64,000 nt of DNA from Casuarius casuarius (lineage: Eukaryota > Chordata > Aves > Casuariiformes > Casuariidae): positions 1,310,874-1,374,873 of the forward strand of contig PTFA01000112.1 of the NCBI GenBank assembly GCA_003342895.1. The letters are read 5' to 3'. Below the pieces are notes generated by a model. It was not told where the DNA came from, searched no databases, and worked only from the letters and a program-made list of their open reading frames with translations. Both the position numbers and the translations under genes were made by a program. Shown here piece by piece: positions 11,401 to 59,300 of the stretch (position 1 is the first letter of the stretch; each line of letters opens with the position of its first letter).

Positions 11401-13590
11401 TCAACCTGCAGCAGTAGCCACGGCTGTTCCCCTCTGGAGCAGTTGGTCTCCTGGGAGCACCATGCCGAGGTATTGCAAGCCCTGGGACCATGATCCTGGT
11501 GGGGCCACATCTAGGTATGTGCAAATACCATCAACTAAAGCACGCACCAGAAACAGTGCTTTTATGCGGATAAGCCAGGTATCTCCTCTCCATACAATGC
11601 CTTTTGCATGGATTAATTGAACTCCCAAATGATACTGAAGAACTGCCTTATTCTGAGTTCACGGTCCACAGGTGCTGGAGACCAAATCCAGCACAGGCGG
11701 CAGGGCTGGCTCAACATCCAGTACGACATTGCCTGCCAGTTCTCTCCTCCCCTTTCCTTCTGCTTCTTTTTTTTTTTTTTTTTTGTCCATAGGGCACTAC
11801 AATTATTTGTTCTTGCAGTGATTAATTTCACAACTTGCACCTAATTTGACCCTAATAACTTTGGCTGCAAAGAAGTGACAGGGACAATTCCTTGTTGATC
11901 CAGACAACTTATCACCCCACGAACACAATAAAAAGGGAGAGCCTGTTATCAACAGGGAGATGCCCGTTAGTATTTTTACAGGCAGAAAGGCGGGAGCTCC
12001 CTTATCAAGCGGCGAGGCTTGGCATGTACTCCAGGCACGCAGGGGGAGGCAGGCTGCTTCCAGCCTGCAAGGCCACACAATATGGGAAGTGGGCGCTTGA
12101 AAGAGGAGTGGGAAGAATGACAGATGGTTTGTGCCTGTGCGTTTTTTTAGAGGACACCGGGTTCCTGCCATGGGAACAGGGTGGACAGTAAAGGCAGCGA
12201 CTAGACGTGAAGAGTGACAAAGCAAGTCAGCCACGGATGGCCCGTGGGAGGCCAGAGGAAATGCACCATTAGTCAAAGTTGGAGGAAAAATAAAATGCGA
12301 TGACAACTGGGCCATTCATGTGCTTCCCCTTCAAGGACTGACCAGACCCTTCGCAGCTCAAAAGACTCAAGTATCAGCTTCTTTTTCTCTTCAGCCAGGC
12401 TAATGTGCACCAGCACAGTCTGAGAAACTCCCCTGTCACTTATATTAATTTTTATCTTGTTGTTCTTGGCTACACTTCACTGAAGTACAGTGATGGAGAG
12501 TGCTTCAATCAGTAATGCAGATCCAAGCGAGCACCCCCTCTGCTGTTGTTAGGCATCAATTCCATAGCTTAAAGCAAACGTTCACCCAACTTGTGAACTG
12601 GAGAAAAAATAGGAGCACTGTCAGAGCCAGCGAGCAAGACAATGAGGTGGCCTCACAAGGACGTGTAAGCCCCACACATGGTCAGTCCCATCACAGGTTG
12701 GGATAGCTGTCTGTAGTTCAAGAATTTGTTGCTCAACACAAAAATAGAGCTCACAGTAACCACAGCAACAGAGGAGAAGGTGGCCTTGCATTTCGCGAGC
12801 AGATTTCATCAGATGCTCCAATCTGCCACCATCAAGGAAACCCCGAGGCGCTGTTGTCGCTACTCGTGAACCTGACCTATTTTGTCATTACGGAAAGATG
12901 ATGCCCTCCAGAAGGTCCCCGTGTAAACACTCACAACGGTCGATCCCTTGGGCTCCCCTGGGGAATAGGCTCCAGTCAGGACACAACTTCTTTTGAACTG
13001 GCTCCTCCAGAACTGTGGCATTTCCAGATTTTGGAAGTGACTGTTTGAAGGACTTGGTGGAAGAGTAAATGCACGAAGGAGCTAAAAGGAAGAAGCAAGA
13101 GGAGAATGCTGAAACACTGTTAAGAATACATTGGACTCATCCCATCCACAGGGAATTCACTGATTAACATGTCAATAGGGCCGAATGTAACTGAAGTAAA
13201 ATTGAAAGAGCATCCCACAGAAAAACAAAACAGGAAAAAAAAAATCAAAGAGCAGGGAGGAACACAATTAAATTCCTAATTAAGGACAGGACCAAAGTCC
13301 TCACCTAAAACTTGGAGGTATTCTGGATATATGTAGAATGAACAAGGCCAGGAATCAATGTAAACAAAGTCCAAAGTGTCAAGGGAATTCTCCTTATTTT
13401 TCCTGTGTTCGAAATTTGTCTATGAAGTAAGCTCAATGAGAACACAAAGAGGCAAAAATCAAAAGGTCTTTCACGATTTAATTGGATCCAAGTCTGGTGT
13501 AAATTAAATAGTAAAAAAAAAAAAAATCTTTTGACAAATCTGAGACACATTTCTTATGTTTCCAAAGCAGCTTGTGCTCTTTAAATTGCT
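8431..13590. other. Intergenic, nothing recognised apart from short runs
   Basis: Unique sequence of mixed composition. It contains a poly-T of 18 nt at 11767-11784 and an AT-rich patch at 8880-9060. Open frames such as 9061-9390, 11228-11620 and 11803-12315 lack start context or splice sites and match no family I know. Confidence 0.45.
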
Positions 13591-13691
13591 TCCTGTTATG
13601 TGGCTAATAATCTCTGCTTTCTACATTAGTGGAATCATCTAAGCGAGCCGAATTGAACACCTCTATCAGCGTATGAACACGCTGCTGCCCA

Positions 13692-13717
13692 AACCACTGT
13701 GCCTGAACCACTGTGCC
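13692..13717 (+). repeat. Tandem pair of RUNX-like words
   Basis: AACCACTGTGCCTG is followed directly by AACCACTGTGCC. Each copy carries AACCAC, the core of the RUNX binding site (TGTGGT on the other strand). A 14-bp tandem step that duplicates a transcription-factor site. Confidence 0.5.
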
Positions 13718-13789
13718 CATCAACATCTTCCCGATTATATAGCAGTCTCCTGCCAGCAGAACGTTAGCTCACTCCATTTCTCTAAGGAA

Positions 13790-14200
13790 AACGCCTGGGT
13801 TTCCTGATGTTTTCAGCTGTGTTTGTACAACTTGCCTTCGTGTGAAGTTGAAAATTAATGCGCTTCCTCTCCATCCTTTGAGAGAAACACAAAAAGGAAG
13901 ATTATCAAGATTAAATAAAAATGCCAAAGCTCAGTCCTTTGTCTCTGTTGAACAGAAGCGTTTCACTGAATAGCCAAGATTCCTGTGCATCACTAATTGT
14001 GTTAGACACTCTCAGGCATCATGTAAGACCCTTCAATCTCCTGCATAAAGCTAAAAGCTGCTAAATAACCTGTTGCACTGACACAGCATTGAATAGAACA
14101 TTGTTCAGCTACATTATGGCTCATTCGTACATTAGTAAGAAATCAAAATAAAACAAGCTTTCAACACTGACTCTGTTTTGTTAGGAATACACAGTGGAAT
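13790..14200. other. Candidate conserved non-coding element
   Basis: A non-repetitive stretch rich in developmental words: AAATTAATG, GATTAAATAAA, CTAATTGTG, CATTATGG and ATAAAACAAGC. It has no decayed-repeat look and no coding frame. It sits just before a long poly-T tract. Assignment rests on texture alone. Confidence 0.3.
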
Positions 14201-14260
14201 AATATATTTGGGCCTTGTCTCACAGGTAGCTTGAAAAGAAGGGAAAGTGGTTATGTATTT

Positions 14261-14283
14261 TCTTGATTTTCTTTTTCTTTCTT

Positions 14284-14319
<36 letters not shown>

Positions 14320-14342
14320 CTACTTGTTTTTTTTTTTTTTTA
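14261..14342 (+). repeat. Poly-T/pyrimidine tract
   Basis: T-rich tract with interspersed C at the start, a near-uninterrupted run of about 30 T to 14315, a short AT-rich break, then 15 T from 14327 followed by A-run 14342-14349. Likely length-unstable. No retroposon body was recognised on either side. Confidence 0.85.
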
Positions 14343-16451
14343 AAAAAAACTTTTTTCTTTCCCCTGGTACTTTAGAAATATTAGGTAGTTATTTCCTTAT
14401 TTTACTAGAGTTATGTAATACCCTAATAGGCAAAGACTGAGAGGTATCTATAGTCCTTTTGTTTCAGATTTGTTTGAGTTATGTTAACACCTACCTAATT
14501 CCAACTCCTAATACAGCCTTGGGAAAAAGAGGTCTCCTTGTGAAAGATTTAAGAGGAAGGATCTTGCCTTTCAGTTTTCTGCCAAGACAAGGAAGAACAA
14601 GCCTGATTCCCATGTTTCTTCAAGGTAAGGGGAACAAGGATGGAAAAATATGAAGTGTTCCTGGTGTTCATACACTCTGAAAGGAAATGAGGGGCACAGA
14701 AAGGGTATCTTTACAGTTCATCTTCCATGGTGTGTAAAGGGTTTGCTTGAATTATTGTATTAATACATTGGACATACCCTTCCACAAACTGCACAGATTT
14801 TTACCTGGAATAATCCCACCCCCCTCCCCGCCCCAAGATGCTGGTTCTGACAGGCTGCAACTCCCAATACCTCTATCTAGCGAACAATGCAGAGCACCTT
14901 GTTCAAACAAGACTGGTCTCCATTTCACACTACCCCCAGGGAATATCCACTTTTCCCTTCATACTATATCTCTCTGACTGATGCAATCAGATTTTGGAAA
15001 CCTGCCTTATTAGTTTATATTCCAGCTTCTTAAGGATGATGCTAATTTTCCATTGTAGGACCAGCAGATTTTAGATGTGCTAGATCTTGTCTATAAGAAA
15101 CAAAACACCCCGGCATGCACAGTACTTGGATGTCATGCTGAGAAATGGACTTTAGTGAACAGCACTCCTTGCAAAGAAAGTCTGGGGGTGAGGTGGGGAA
15201 GACACTCTCCTAACCCCAGAAGTGCTCAAAACAAGAGATTTTAAAGTCACATGCTAAACAGAGAAACACACCTGCATTTTCTTATCCAAGTGAGATATTT
15301 TTTTCCTTAATTTCTACACCAGTTCACCATTTTAATTTTGTTCTCCCTAGATTGGTGGTTTACTACTATACCTTCATGCTGAGATGGCCTAAGAGTTCCA
15401 TTATATCCATTAAAGATTAGATCATTTTCTTTTGTTTCCCACAGCAAGTAGAATCCCATTCACATCCCAAACAGAACGTCAGTAGCTTGAATGGTGTTTT
15501 CTTAAGGTGCATATAAGATTAAAGACTGAAATCAGATGCAGTGTTGCCAAAGCCTTTGTAATATGCATGTTTCTCATAGCAAGATGATTGACAAGGATTG
15601 CAATAAGGTGCTGAAGGGGATATTTCACCTGGCCCATCAAAATTCAATGTAGAGGATTAGAACTAAGAAGAGCTGACAATATTGACTTTGAGTGCCACAA
15701 CGGAAATATAATTAGCTCTTTGACATGCAGTGGACAGAAATACTCCATTTCTAAAAAATCAACTAGAGTAATTACACCAAATCTGTTGCGTGCCGCCCTG
15801 GGAAAAGAAAAAAAAAAAAAAAAGAAGAAGTCTGTTCTTCTGTTTCCTTCTTTGCCAGTAAAATTCAAGTTTGGCACTAGAATAAATGCATACAAAACCA
15901 GCCTCTCTGCTGGAAGAACATCAGGAAAACTTTTCCATAGAACTAAAAAACCTCTCTTAAAAGAAAACACACAAACCTGAAAGAATGAAAAAGTCAGTGA
16001 ATTTTATACAAGTTTACTTATTGCAAAATGAACTGTCTGCACTATGCTTATTAAAGGCATATTTCATTGCCTAATCAGAGATGTCTATTGTACCTTGTAT
16101 GTTTTGAATAATAATTGCAGTCTGTTCCCCAACTGTAATTCCAAAAGATATTTTGGCATATGCTTATATTGATTCCCCTTTAACAAAGCACTTGAGTCAC
16201 ATGCTTGCATCCCACTGAAATTAATGGCTAACGTTAACTTTGAATACACCAGTTTCACTGGGATTTAGACACATGGCAAATTACATGGGCACAAAATTAC
16301 CTACTTTTTTGGAAAGGCACAAGCCTCTGAAGAAAAGATTTCAAGCACAAAAGTCTGTATAATGTATAACTAGTTTGATCAGAAATGCACTTTTTTGCTA
16401 ACACAGCTATTCTGGTAAAAACAAACACCACACTGCAATGTATTTGCTGGA
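14343..16451. other. Intergenic, nothing recognised
   Basis: AT-rich unique sequence with an A-run at about 15808-15823. Overlapping open frames 15644-15980 run through that A-run and are not convincing. The stretch falls between TXNRD2 and its unseen downstream neighbour. Confidence 0.45.
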
Positions 16452-16525
16452 GTGAAATACCTTTTCTAGCTCCTGATCTGGAATAACCGTGAAATACCTT
16501 TTCTAGCTCCTGATCTGGAATAACC
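16452..16525 (+). repeat. Perfect 37-bp tandem duplication
   Basis: The 37-bp unit beginning GTGAAATACC and ending GGAATAACC occurs twice head to tail (16452-16488 and 16489-16525) with no mismatch. Identity between copies points to a recent slippage or duplication event, or an assembly artefact. It lies in intergenic DNA. Confidence 0.95.
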
Positions 16526-19500
16526 TACAATGTAGAAATATTTTCCAATAGATATAACTACATAACAGTGAATGCATACATGGCAAAAGGCAAAACTTAA
16601 TTGTAGACAATATCTTAGCATTGACAACAAGCTATCATTAGGCATAATCCAAATAATGTAGTACATTCAATTTGCAACTTACAAGGATTAGCATCTATTT
16701 GCTTCTCTCTTAATAATTTCCCTTTTGTACTATTCCTGTTTGCTGCAGGATTAACTGGTATATGAAAATAAGGAGAAAAAGAATAATCGTAATGATGCTT
16801 ACCTTGCTGCCTTTTTAGCCACTGTTCCTAGTTATCCTAATTAGTTAGAAATCGCAGTGAAATATTCCAGGAAATTAAACTGCAGAAGTAAAAATGCCTT
16901 TAAATGCATTCTAGTCAATATTCCTTCTCCGAATCACATCAAGGGCAAATCCTGAGGTAGTGTTAAACCTATTTGAGAAGCTCAGTCAGTATCATCTGAC
17001 TTAATGGGAACTTCTCATCAAAAGAATTGAACTTAAGAAATAAAAGGAAATTGAGATTAATTCAAACTATGCAGTTTTCTTCTCTTCTGACTGAGAAGTT
17101 TCTCAGTTTTTAAACAATGTTTTTCTAGCCATTTCCTAATTCATTTTCCAACTTTTTCACCTAGCAGTACCCACTGCTTTGCTATTTTGTTGCCTTCACT
17201 TGGCTTTGCTATAATGCATTTTTTCCACTGTATTTTGTAGTTGAAAATCCAACGTGAAGAGCTAAACATGTAACAGTTTAAGCCCCATACAATACACTGC
17301 CTGCACTGTATTTCAAAGGAGTTCCCTCTTGATGAGTCTTCAAGAAGCATGTCAACACACATGGACTGTGAACATACCTGTTAGACCTCATTAGCTGGAA
17401 AAAACAGGAGAGTATTTGAAACCACAGTTACTGGGTCTAGGGGTTTTCTTAATTTAAAATTAACACATACCACAACCAAGAGAAATAGCATTAGGATCAA
17501 CAAGGAAATCTTTTGTAAGCAGAAACTCTATTTGCAAAATTTAAAAAATACATTCAAACTCTTACTAGAAAAAATTATTCTTTATTAATTCGTATCACAA
17601 CACAATAAATATTGGGATCATATATATGAGGGACCCAGCAATCCTCAGACTTGTCTGCACCATAGTATGGTTTGACAAACAAGCCCTCATCAGCTGGCAT
17701 CCTGAGACGCCTGACTAAAATTATTTTTATCTTTCACATATCAGTAATTTTGCTGTGTACATCAGCCATTTCAGCTGACATTAGTCAGGCTTAAAAAATA
17801 TTGTTAAGGACCATCCCTGGAGAGTTACGGAAGAAATCCATCGGAAAAAAAGCACAGTCACAGTAGTTTTCATTATTCTGTCTTGCTCCCAGTTCTGACA
17901 TTACGGTTACGTAGGTGTGATTGGACATTTAGTTTTACTTCAGTAGGCAACAACATTTTGCACTCAATAAGAAACAGAACTAGGCTGCAACTCAAGATAA
18001 CAGCAATTTTCATTAAGTCCGCACAGCAATTCTAAAACCAAAAACTGCTCCACGATGTTACTTCAGAGAATGCTGATGTGCATTAATTTCACACCCTAAA
18101 TACATTGAGAACCCTTTCCCTTGAGATCTATTTGTTGTCCCAAATGATTATTTTCAGCTTTATAATGAAATAAACTCATTTTTCCATTGATGTGCCTGAA
18201 GTAGAAGAGAATTCAGTCTGTTGGATACATTGCCAACAGGACAATGCAGCCACTTTCACATGGCTGAACCCCAGTGTTTTAATTCCTGGCTGCAAAAGAA
18301 ATTGCGATAGGGAATCCCTAGGGAAAAAAATCTTGTATACCTATACACATTCCATTTTAGCCAGAGGTGGGCTGATTCTCACACCAAGATCTCTGTAGAC
18401 TGAGATGCTCAGTATCTCAATGTTTGAAATACAAAGTAAAATATTAAAAAAAAAATAATTTACTATGAACTTTGTTTTTTTTACAACTGGGAAAATCTAG
18501 GTTTTTGACTGTATCATATCCCCAGGCCTTTACTAAAGGAGACAGGAACTTTCTGAGTGCACAGGTAGGCACACATTCACATGCAGATGTAAAATTTTCA
18601 TACCATTTCTTCTAAAAGCAGTAGCAAATTCTGGGCAGCATTCCAACTATACTTTTACTCAAAATATTTCTTTTCATCCTCAAGCTTATGGCTGATTTCA
18701 GAGCTGAAAAGAATGCATCAGCAGATCTGATAGGGAATGACACTTGCACCTAAACTGTAACACTCCTTCCTTCTTTTACTAGAAGTATCAGGAAGCTTTG
18801 GAGAGAAAGCATTTAAGTGTTTTTTTGTTTGTTTTTAAGTCAGAATGAATCCTTGAAAACAGAATACTTTCATATCAATGAGAATGTGATAAACACTGTT
18901 ACTTTTTTTTTTTTTTTTTTTTTAAGTGTCTGATCAATTTTTCTTGAATAGTTTCTCATGACAGGTACAATTCTGGTGGTAAGAAATATTTCGCCCCTGA
19001 AAGAGACCAATCACTTGCCTGTATTGCAATCTGCAGTGAAACAGCAGTCAAAGAAAAATATGGCAAAGGTATACATGATCATGAGACTATTCTCCCAAGC
19101 TGCAATAAGCAGAAGTAGGACAGCTAAGAAAATATCAAATTCCACTTGCAGAAACATTGATATAAGTTAACAGCAAAAAAAAAAAAATTGTTTTACCTAA
19201 AGATCGCCTCTCCCTTTCCTGCATGCGTTATACTAGTGTAAAGGGTGCAAAGTCTCAGTGACTATGCTTATCAAAATATTGGCAACTGCAATTTGGACTG
19301 AAATTCAAAGCAGTTTGTTTCGTGTTTTGCCTTTGTCAGGCTACCTATTTAACAGGGTTCTGCAAAAGAAGCTTCACTGTAAGATTTCTAGTTTGTTTTT
19401 TATTGTCACAAATTAACCAGCACCTCCCCCTTCTGGCTAGCAGAAAAACGACCAGGAACTTGCAATAGAAAAATGCTTTCTTACTCTGGCCAACATTCTG

Positions 19501-19815
19501 AAAAAAGTTTGCAGATAATTATTTTCAAAGTGCATTCTGAGCAGGACCATTTCTTCTCTAAATTACTGTTTAATACAGTTCCTTTCAGTAATATGTATTT
19601 ATTAAAGCCCAAATCTCAATCTGTTCAAAAGTGGCATCCAGCTTATCAGTGACTAAATATCAAAAACAAACCAGCAAAGTTATCACTGTGTCAGCCAGAT
19701 TTCCACATTCTATCAAAAAGAAAAAGCTGCATGAGCTAGAATATTTGTGGCTTTGAGTCTACTTGTCAACACTGCATAACATGCGGTGTTCAAGCAGTAA
19801 TTTGTGAGACGTGAA
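16526..19815. other. Intergenic DNA downstream of TXNRD2
   Basis: AT-rich unique sequence without recognised genes. It has a 21-nt poly-T at 18903-18923 and an A-run at 19173-19187. Further TTTATT words at 19598 and 19399 read as AATAAA on the minus strand and could be distal polyadenylation signals of TXNRD2. Confidence 0.45.
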
Positions 19816-19821
19816 TTTATT
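19816..19821 (-). terminator. TXNRD2: Candidate TXNRD2 polyadenylation signal
   Basis: TTTATT on the plus strand is AATAAA on the TXNRD2 strand, and it is the first canonical hexamer found after the stop. Alternatives lie at 19598-19603 and 19399-19404. Confidence 0.3.
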
Positions 19822-20602
19822 TTGAACTGAAATGAATTAGCAATTTCAAGAGTGGGAAGAGAAGTCACCATAACATGAAACTCTTTCTTTAGCATCTCTG
19901 AATTGACTAAAAAACCTATCAGCCTTCACACCGTAATGTTATGACCACACTGCCAGGGAATTCATCCAGTAGCAGCACAGCTTCAGTGATAACTGATTTT
20001 CTATCAAATTCCTGAACACAGCACATTTTAAAGAAAAAACGAAGATGGCTGCTTACCTATTGTTACACACTCTGGGAACTCGTTTCTCCTGGTGAGTACA
20101 GAGTCTCAGTGTCCAAGATTAGGATCAGTAATGACCTATCCAAGTACTTCAGAGAAGGTATCGTCAGTGCACTTCTAAGGGAGGCCCTGTCTGATTCCTG
20201 GCATCTGTATGAACATAGTGCGAGACACATCTATTGGCAGTCAGCCATGCCAATAGAGAAACTCACATGACAACTGTCTAAATTGTAGAAGGCCTCAGAT
20301 GGCCTTCAGATGGCTTCAGATACATTTTTATGTATAAAACAGTGATTATTCCTTAGCTCTGAGCAAGAGAAGAGTTATAGATGCTTTGAGAGGGAGAGAG
20401 AGAGATGTGTTACAGTAGAACCACATTGGTTTTAGAACTATCAGGATGGGAGGACAATTTCTTCATCTGGCTGTGAGAAAAAGGTGTCTACAGAGGGAAT
20501 CATAAAGATTCCTGGAAGTCCAACCATTAAAACGGTTTCAATTCAAAATGCCCCTTTTCTTTTCTATTTTGTGCTCTTTTTCCTTCTTTCCAGGGATGAT
20601 AT
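19816..20602 (-). other. TXNRD2: TXNRD2 3' untranslated region (extent uncertain)
   Basis: Begins after the TAA at 20603-20605. The first canonical minus-strand AATAAA is at 19821-19816, giving a 3' UTR of up to about 790 nt. Four strong inverted repeats lie close to the stop: 20496-20512 (6-bp stem), 20320-20335 (6-bp stem), 20288-20307 (7-bp stem GAAGGCC/GGCCTTC) and 20231-20256 (9-bp stem CTATTGGCA/TGCCAATAG). A SECIS element must lie in this UTR for Sec insertion, but none of these hairpins shows the full ATGA...AA...GA pattern. The UTR end is inferred. Confidence 0.4.
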
Positions 20603-55658
<35,056 letters not shown>

Positions 55659-55699
55659 GTTGTACGGCACAGGGCCCGCGCGCGGGGCCAGGACCCCTG

Positions 55700-55754
55700 C
55701 GGGCTGCCCGCCTGGCGCCTGAGCGGCGGCAGCGGCGGCGGCAACGTCGGGTCG
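55700..55754 (+). other. COMT: Possible non-coding first exon of the divergent gene (COMT by synteny)
   Basis: GC-rich plus-strand sequence ending GGGTCG with a good donor GTGAGG at 55755. No ATG-led coding frame. The left edge is arbitrary because a TSS cannot be read. COMT identity comes only from the conserved mammalian head-to-head order. Confidence 0.25.
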
Positions 55755-56330
55755 GTGAGGGCGGCGGGGGGTGGGGGAGGGGAGCCCTGAGGGGAGGCGG
55801 ACCGCGCCGGTCGGGGGGGGGGGGGCGCGGCCGCTTTCCCGCCGCGGCAGAGGCGTCGCGCAGGGGGGCGCGGGGAAGGCCAGTGCGGGAGGACGATATC
55901 GGCCGCCCGGAGCCTCCGCCCTGATTCGGAGCCCGGTGCTTTTTCCCTGGGGAGCGGCGTCTCCTTTCCCGGGGCACGTGGCGGCAGCGGCGTCGCCTGC
56001 CGCGGCCCCCTCGCACAGGCACCCCGGAGCGGCGCGCGGGCTGAGTGCAAACCGCTGAGGGGCAGGTGGAACCGAGCCCCTCTCCCTTCCCCATCCTGTG
56101 ACTGAGGTGTGTTCAGCATTGAGAGCCAGGGATGCCTGGCTGAGAGGAGCGAAAACGGTCAACCGAAATGGCGGGCTTGGCCCCACTGCCCCGGTCAGCG
56201 GCTGGGCCAGGTTTGCCCCGTACTCAACCTGCGGTAACGCTGATGTCCGCGCAGGCCGGCTGCGGCAGCGCTCCTCGGTCACCTCCCGGCCATCGGCAGC
56301 GTTTCCTGGCCCGTGCTCCGCACTATGTCT

Positions 56331-59300
56331 CCATTAAGGAAGGGTACTGCTGTCAGGTGGTCTGGATTGGAGCTCAGCCGTTAATGCTCAGAGGCATTTC
56401 GGCAGCCGAAGGTAGCAGGTCTCGGAGCAGGCGTTGGTCCAAACGATGCCGCAGGGAACAAGGAAATGGCTGTTGGCATTTGCTGTGGCATAACAGCAGT
56501 CCCGCTTGCTGCTGCGAGTTATACGCTATAACTGCCACCGTAGCCAGATCTGAGTTTGGGACAAAGAACTAGCCCCTTCCTCTGGGTGGAAGGAGCCGTT
56601 AGGTGACAGGAGCCGTTAGGTGACAAGAGCCGTTTCTGGGTAGCCGTACGCCTGCCTCTGGAGCAAGGGCCTGGCTCGCAAGGGGGCAGCATCTGACCGT
56701 TTTGACTGAGAAACCATCAACGTGGCACACGGTTGAGGAGAGATGGCTGGAAAATAAAATTGCCGAAAGAAAGTTTTGCAGAACGAGCATCACCTTCTAG
56801 AGTAGGTCGGACTAACTTTTTTCACTCAATGTTAATTAATGTTTGAGAATATGTGAAATGGTAATTACTTACGAGTTAGTAAGTGGATTGAAAAGTTGTC
56901 CAAGATCACTGTTGTGAAAAATAAGGCTGAAACCCTCTCTGCTGCATTTTGAAATCATGGCACGTTGCCTCCTGCAGCAGTAATCAATAAATCACTAGAA
57001 ACACTCTTACCTACTGCAACAGCAGTAGAAAGACTTGAGTAGAGAGCACTAAGACCTATAATTAAAAGAATATTCAGATACTAATCATTTATACTCTCCA
57101 GGTACTTGCTTGCAAAGTTATTTTCCGCTGTTCAGGTTAGTCACTGCCCTGAACTGAATTAAGCAGTGTTGAGCGTGTGCTCTCCACTCAGCATTCAGGT
57201 CAGATGCATAGGATCAAGGGCAGAATTCAATCTCTCCAACCATAAAACAAATTTTATGTGAAGAAATGTTGCTGCTGCATTATGGTGTCTCACTATTAAG
57301 GAAAGGCTTTAAATATGGCAAAGCTTCTGATGGAAGAAGCTCCCTTTAATTATCACTGACAGTGGCAATTTAGAAAAGAATTGCTGGCAATTTTGGAGTA
57401 ATGCTTCTAAACTGTTTAAGGATAGGATCTTGGCCAAGTGACCATTGTAACAGCCACACTGTAAACTAACATTCCTGGTTGCTTTCATTATTTTAGAGCT
57501 CAGAGTCTAAATGAACCACAGCCTGCACAGTGGTGATGAGTTTACAGCTTCTTTTAGATCTTCATCACTTCCTGAACGTATCAGCACACCCTCTCTTTTC
57601 TAGCTTGAATGTGCGTCATTTACTTTCACTTGGCATCCCTGTTAAGTCATCTAGGAAACAACTATCCATAGTTGCTGCTGTGCCACTGGCACACTGTGGG
57701 AAGCTGGGATGTCACCAGTCCTTTGCCTGTATCTCACAGATAATGATAAATCACTGTGGAATTACACAGATGAAGGCTTTCCCATCAGGACCACCCTCTT
57801 TGGAAGAAAGTATGAAGTTAGCATAAACATCACTCCACCTGTTCTTGCACATTCTCACAAGCTTGGTCTTTGGGACCAAAAGATGCAACTACCAGAAATG
57901 ATGGGTGGGTTTTGCCCGAGGTCACAATGTCAGTCAGAGGAGAAGCCACTGATGTTTACTGCAGTGCTGAGCAAGTGTGTCTGTGCTATACTCGAAAAAT
58001 CTTTCTCAGGGACCAGACCCAGTGAGATTCTGGTTATCAAGTGTGGTTTCTAATGTGGCTTTGGTTCATCTGTTATAGCTCTCTACTCTCTCATTTTACC
58101 TCTTTTGTTAAGCTAATCAGAATAAATGGAGTGATATATATTTTATCTATCTATATATCTTATTTTTTAAGAAAGCACCCTTGAAGTCCTTTAGTGGCAG
58201 ATGCTTTCTAATATCAGGAAGCATTTACATGGAACATTGTGTTTCTACAGTGAAAGGATAATTTTTAGAAACTTCAGATGTAAAAAAAAAACCTCTTGAA
58301 AGATAGTTATCAGACTTAGCATCATATTTCCACAGAATTTTGTCAGCTGTAGCTAGTCGTATTTAAATAATTAGAAAGTAATTTCCTATGTTAGGTGGCT
58401 TGGTTTATTTCCAGGTGGGATGTTTATTCAGTGTATTGTAAACAGTGCAGTATTGAAAGGGCACTTCAGAAACAAATATAAACCTGTTCAACAGAAACTT
58501 AGGTTTTGTTATGCACGAATCAGTTCTGATAACAGAGACTTTCTCCTTTTGAATTCATTTTAAGGACAGCTTGAACTTCTCTTTTTTCTTTTTTCCTCAT
58601 ATGAAGTACCTTCTGTTACATTTATCAGTGGATTATTTAAAGTCTTCCTCGTGAAGACAACCAGGACAAGCCACCTTCTCTATCTAGTACTTTAGAAAGT
58701 CTGACTGTTTAAGAATGTTGTTTTTTCTTTGATGTTCTTCTAGCATCGTTTGCTTTATATTTAATGTTCCCAGATCAGCTACTTGGCAGTGTGGAGGAAG
58801 ATGGAGAGGTGTATTACATAGATACCATCTTTCAAACTCATCACATTGTTTCTCTTTTTTGGGAGGGGTGAGGGTGGGGTGGGAAATGGATTATATCAGA
58901 AGCTACATTTATGGCATGATGTAATTAATCATTTGCATTAGTGGCAGTGAGTTGTACCGAATCACTGGTTGACCTAAGAGGTCTCCATAGCCAGGTAGTA
59001 CTTTATGGTTTCTTTCCATCTCTCTTGTGATGTACCCTTTTTTTTTTTCTTGTCGTTCCTCTGCTAGCGTGTGGCATGATGTCCTTAGCATTAAGGAGGA
59101 GGGAAAGGAAAAGTACTGGTGACACTGTGAAAAAAGGCATGACACATAGTGAAGGTGCAAGTGAAAATAGTGATATAGTCCCCGGCAATTGAGGGAGGAT
59201 TTGAACCATATCCTAGAGCTACAAAAAGGACAGAATAAGTGGTCGCAGGAGAGAGGTGATTCACTGTCTCTGCATTTTTTTCAAAGCAAAGTAAAATCTT

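Noticed and set aside
20465..20512. ATGATT... segment as the SECIS core
   Set aside because: The ATGA is present, but the following bases do not pair into a 10-12 bp stem with an apical AA and a matching GA strand.
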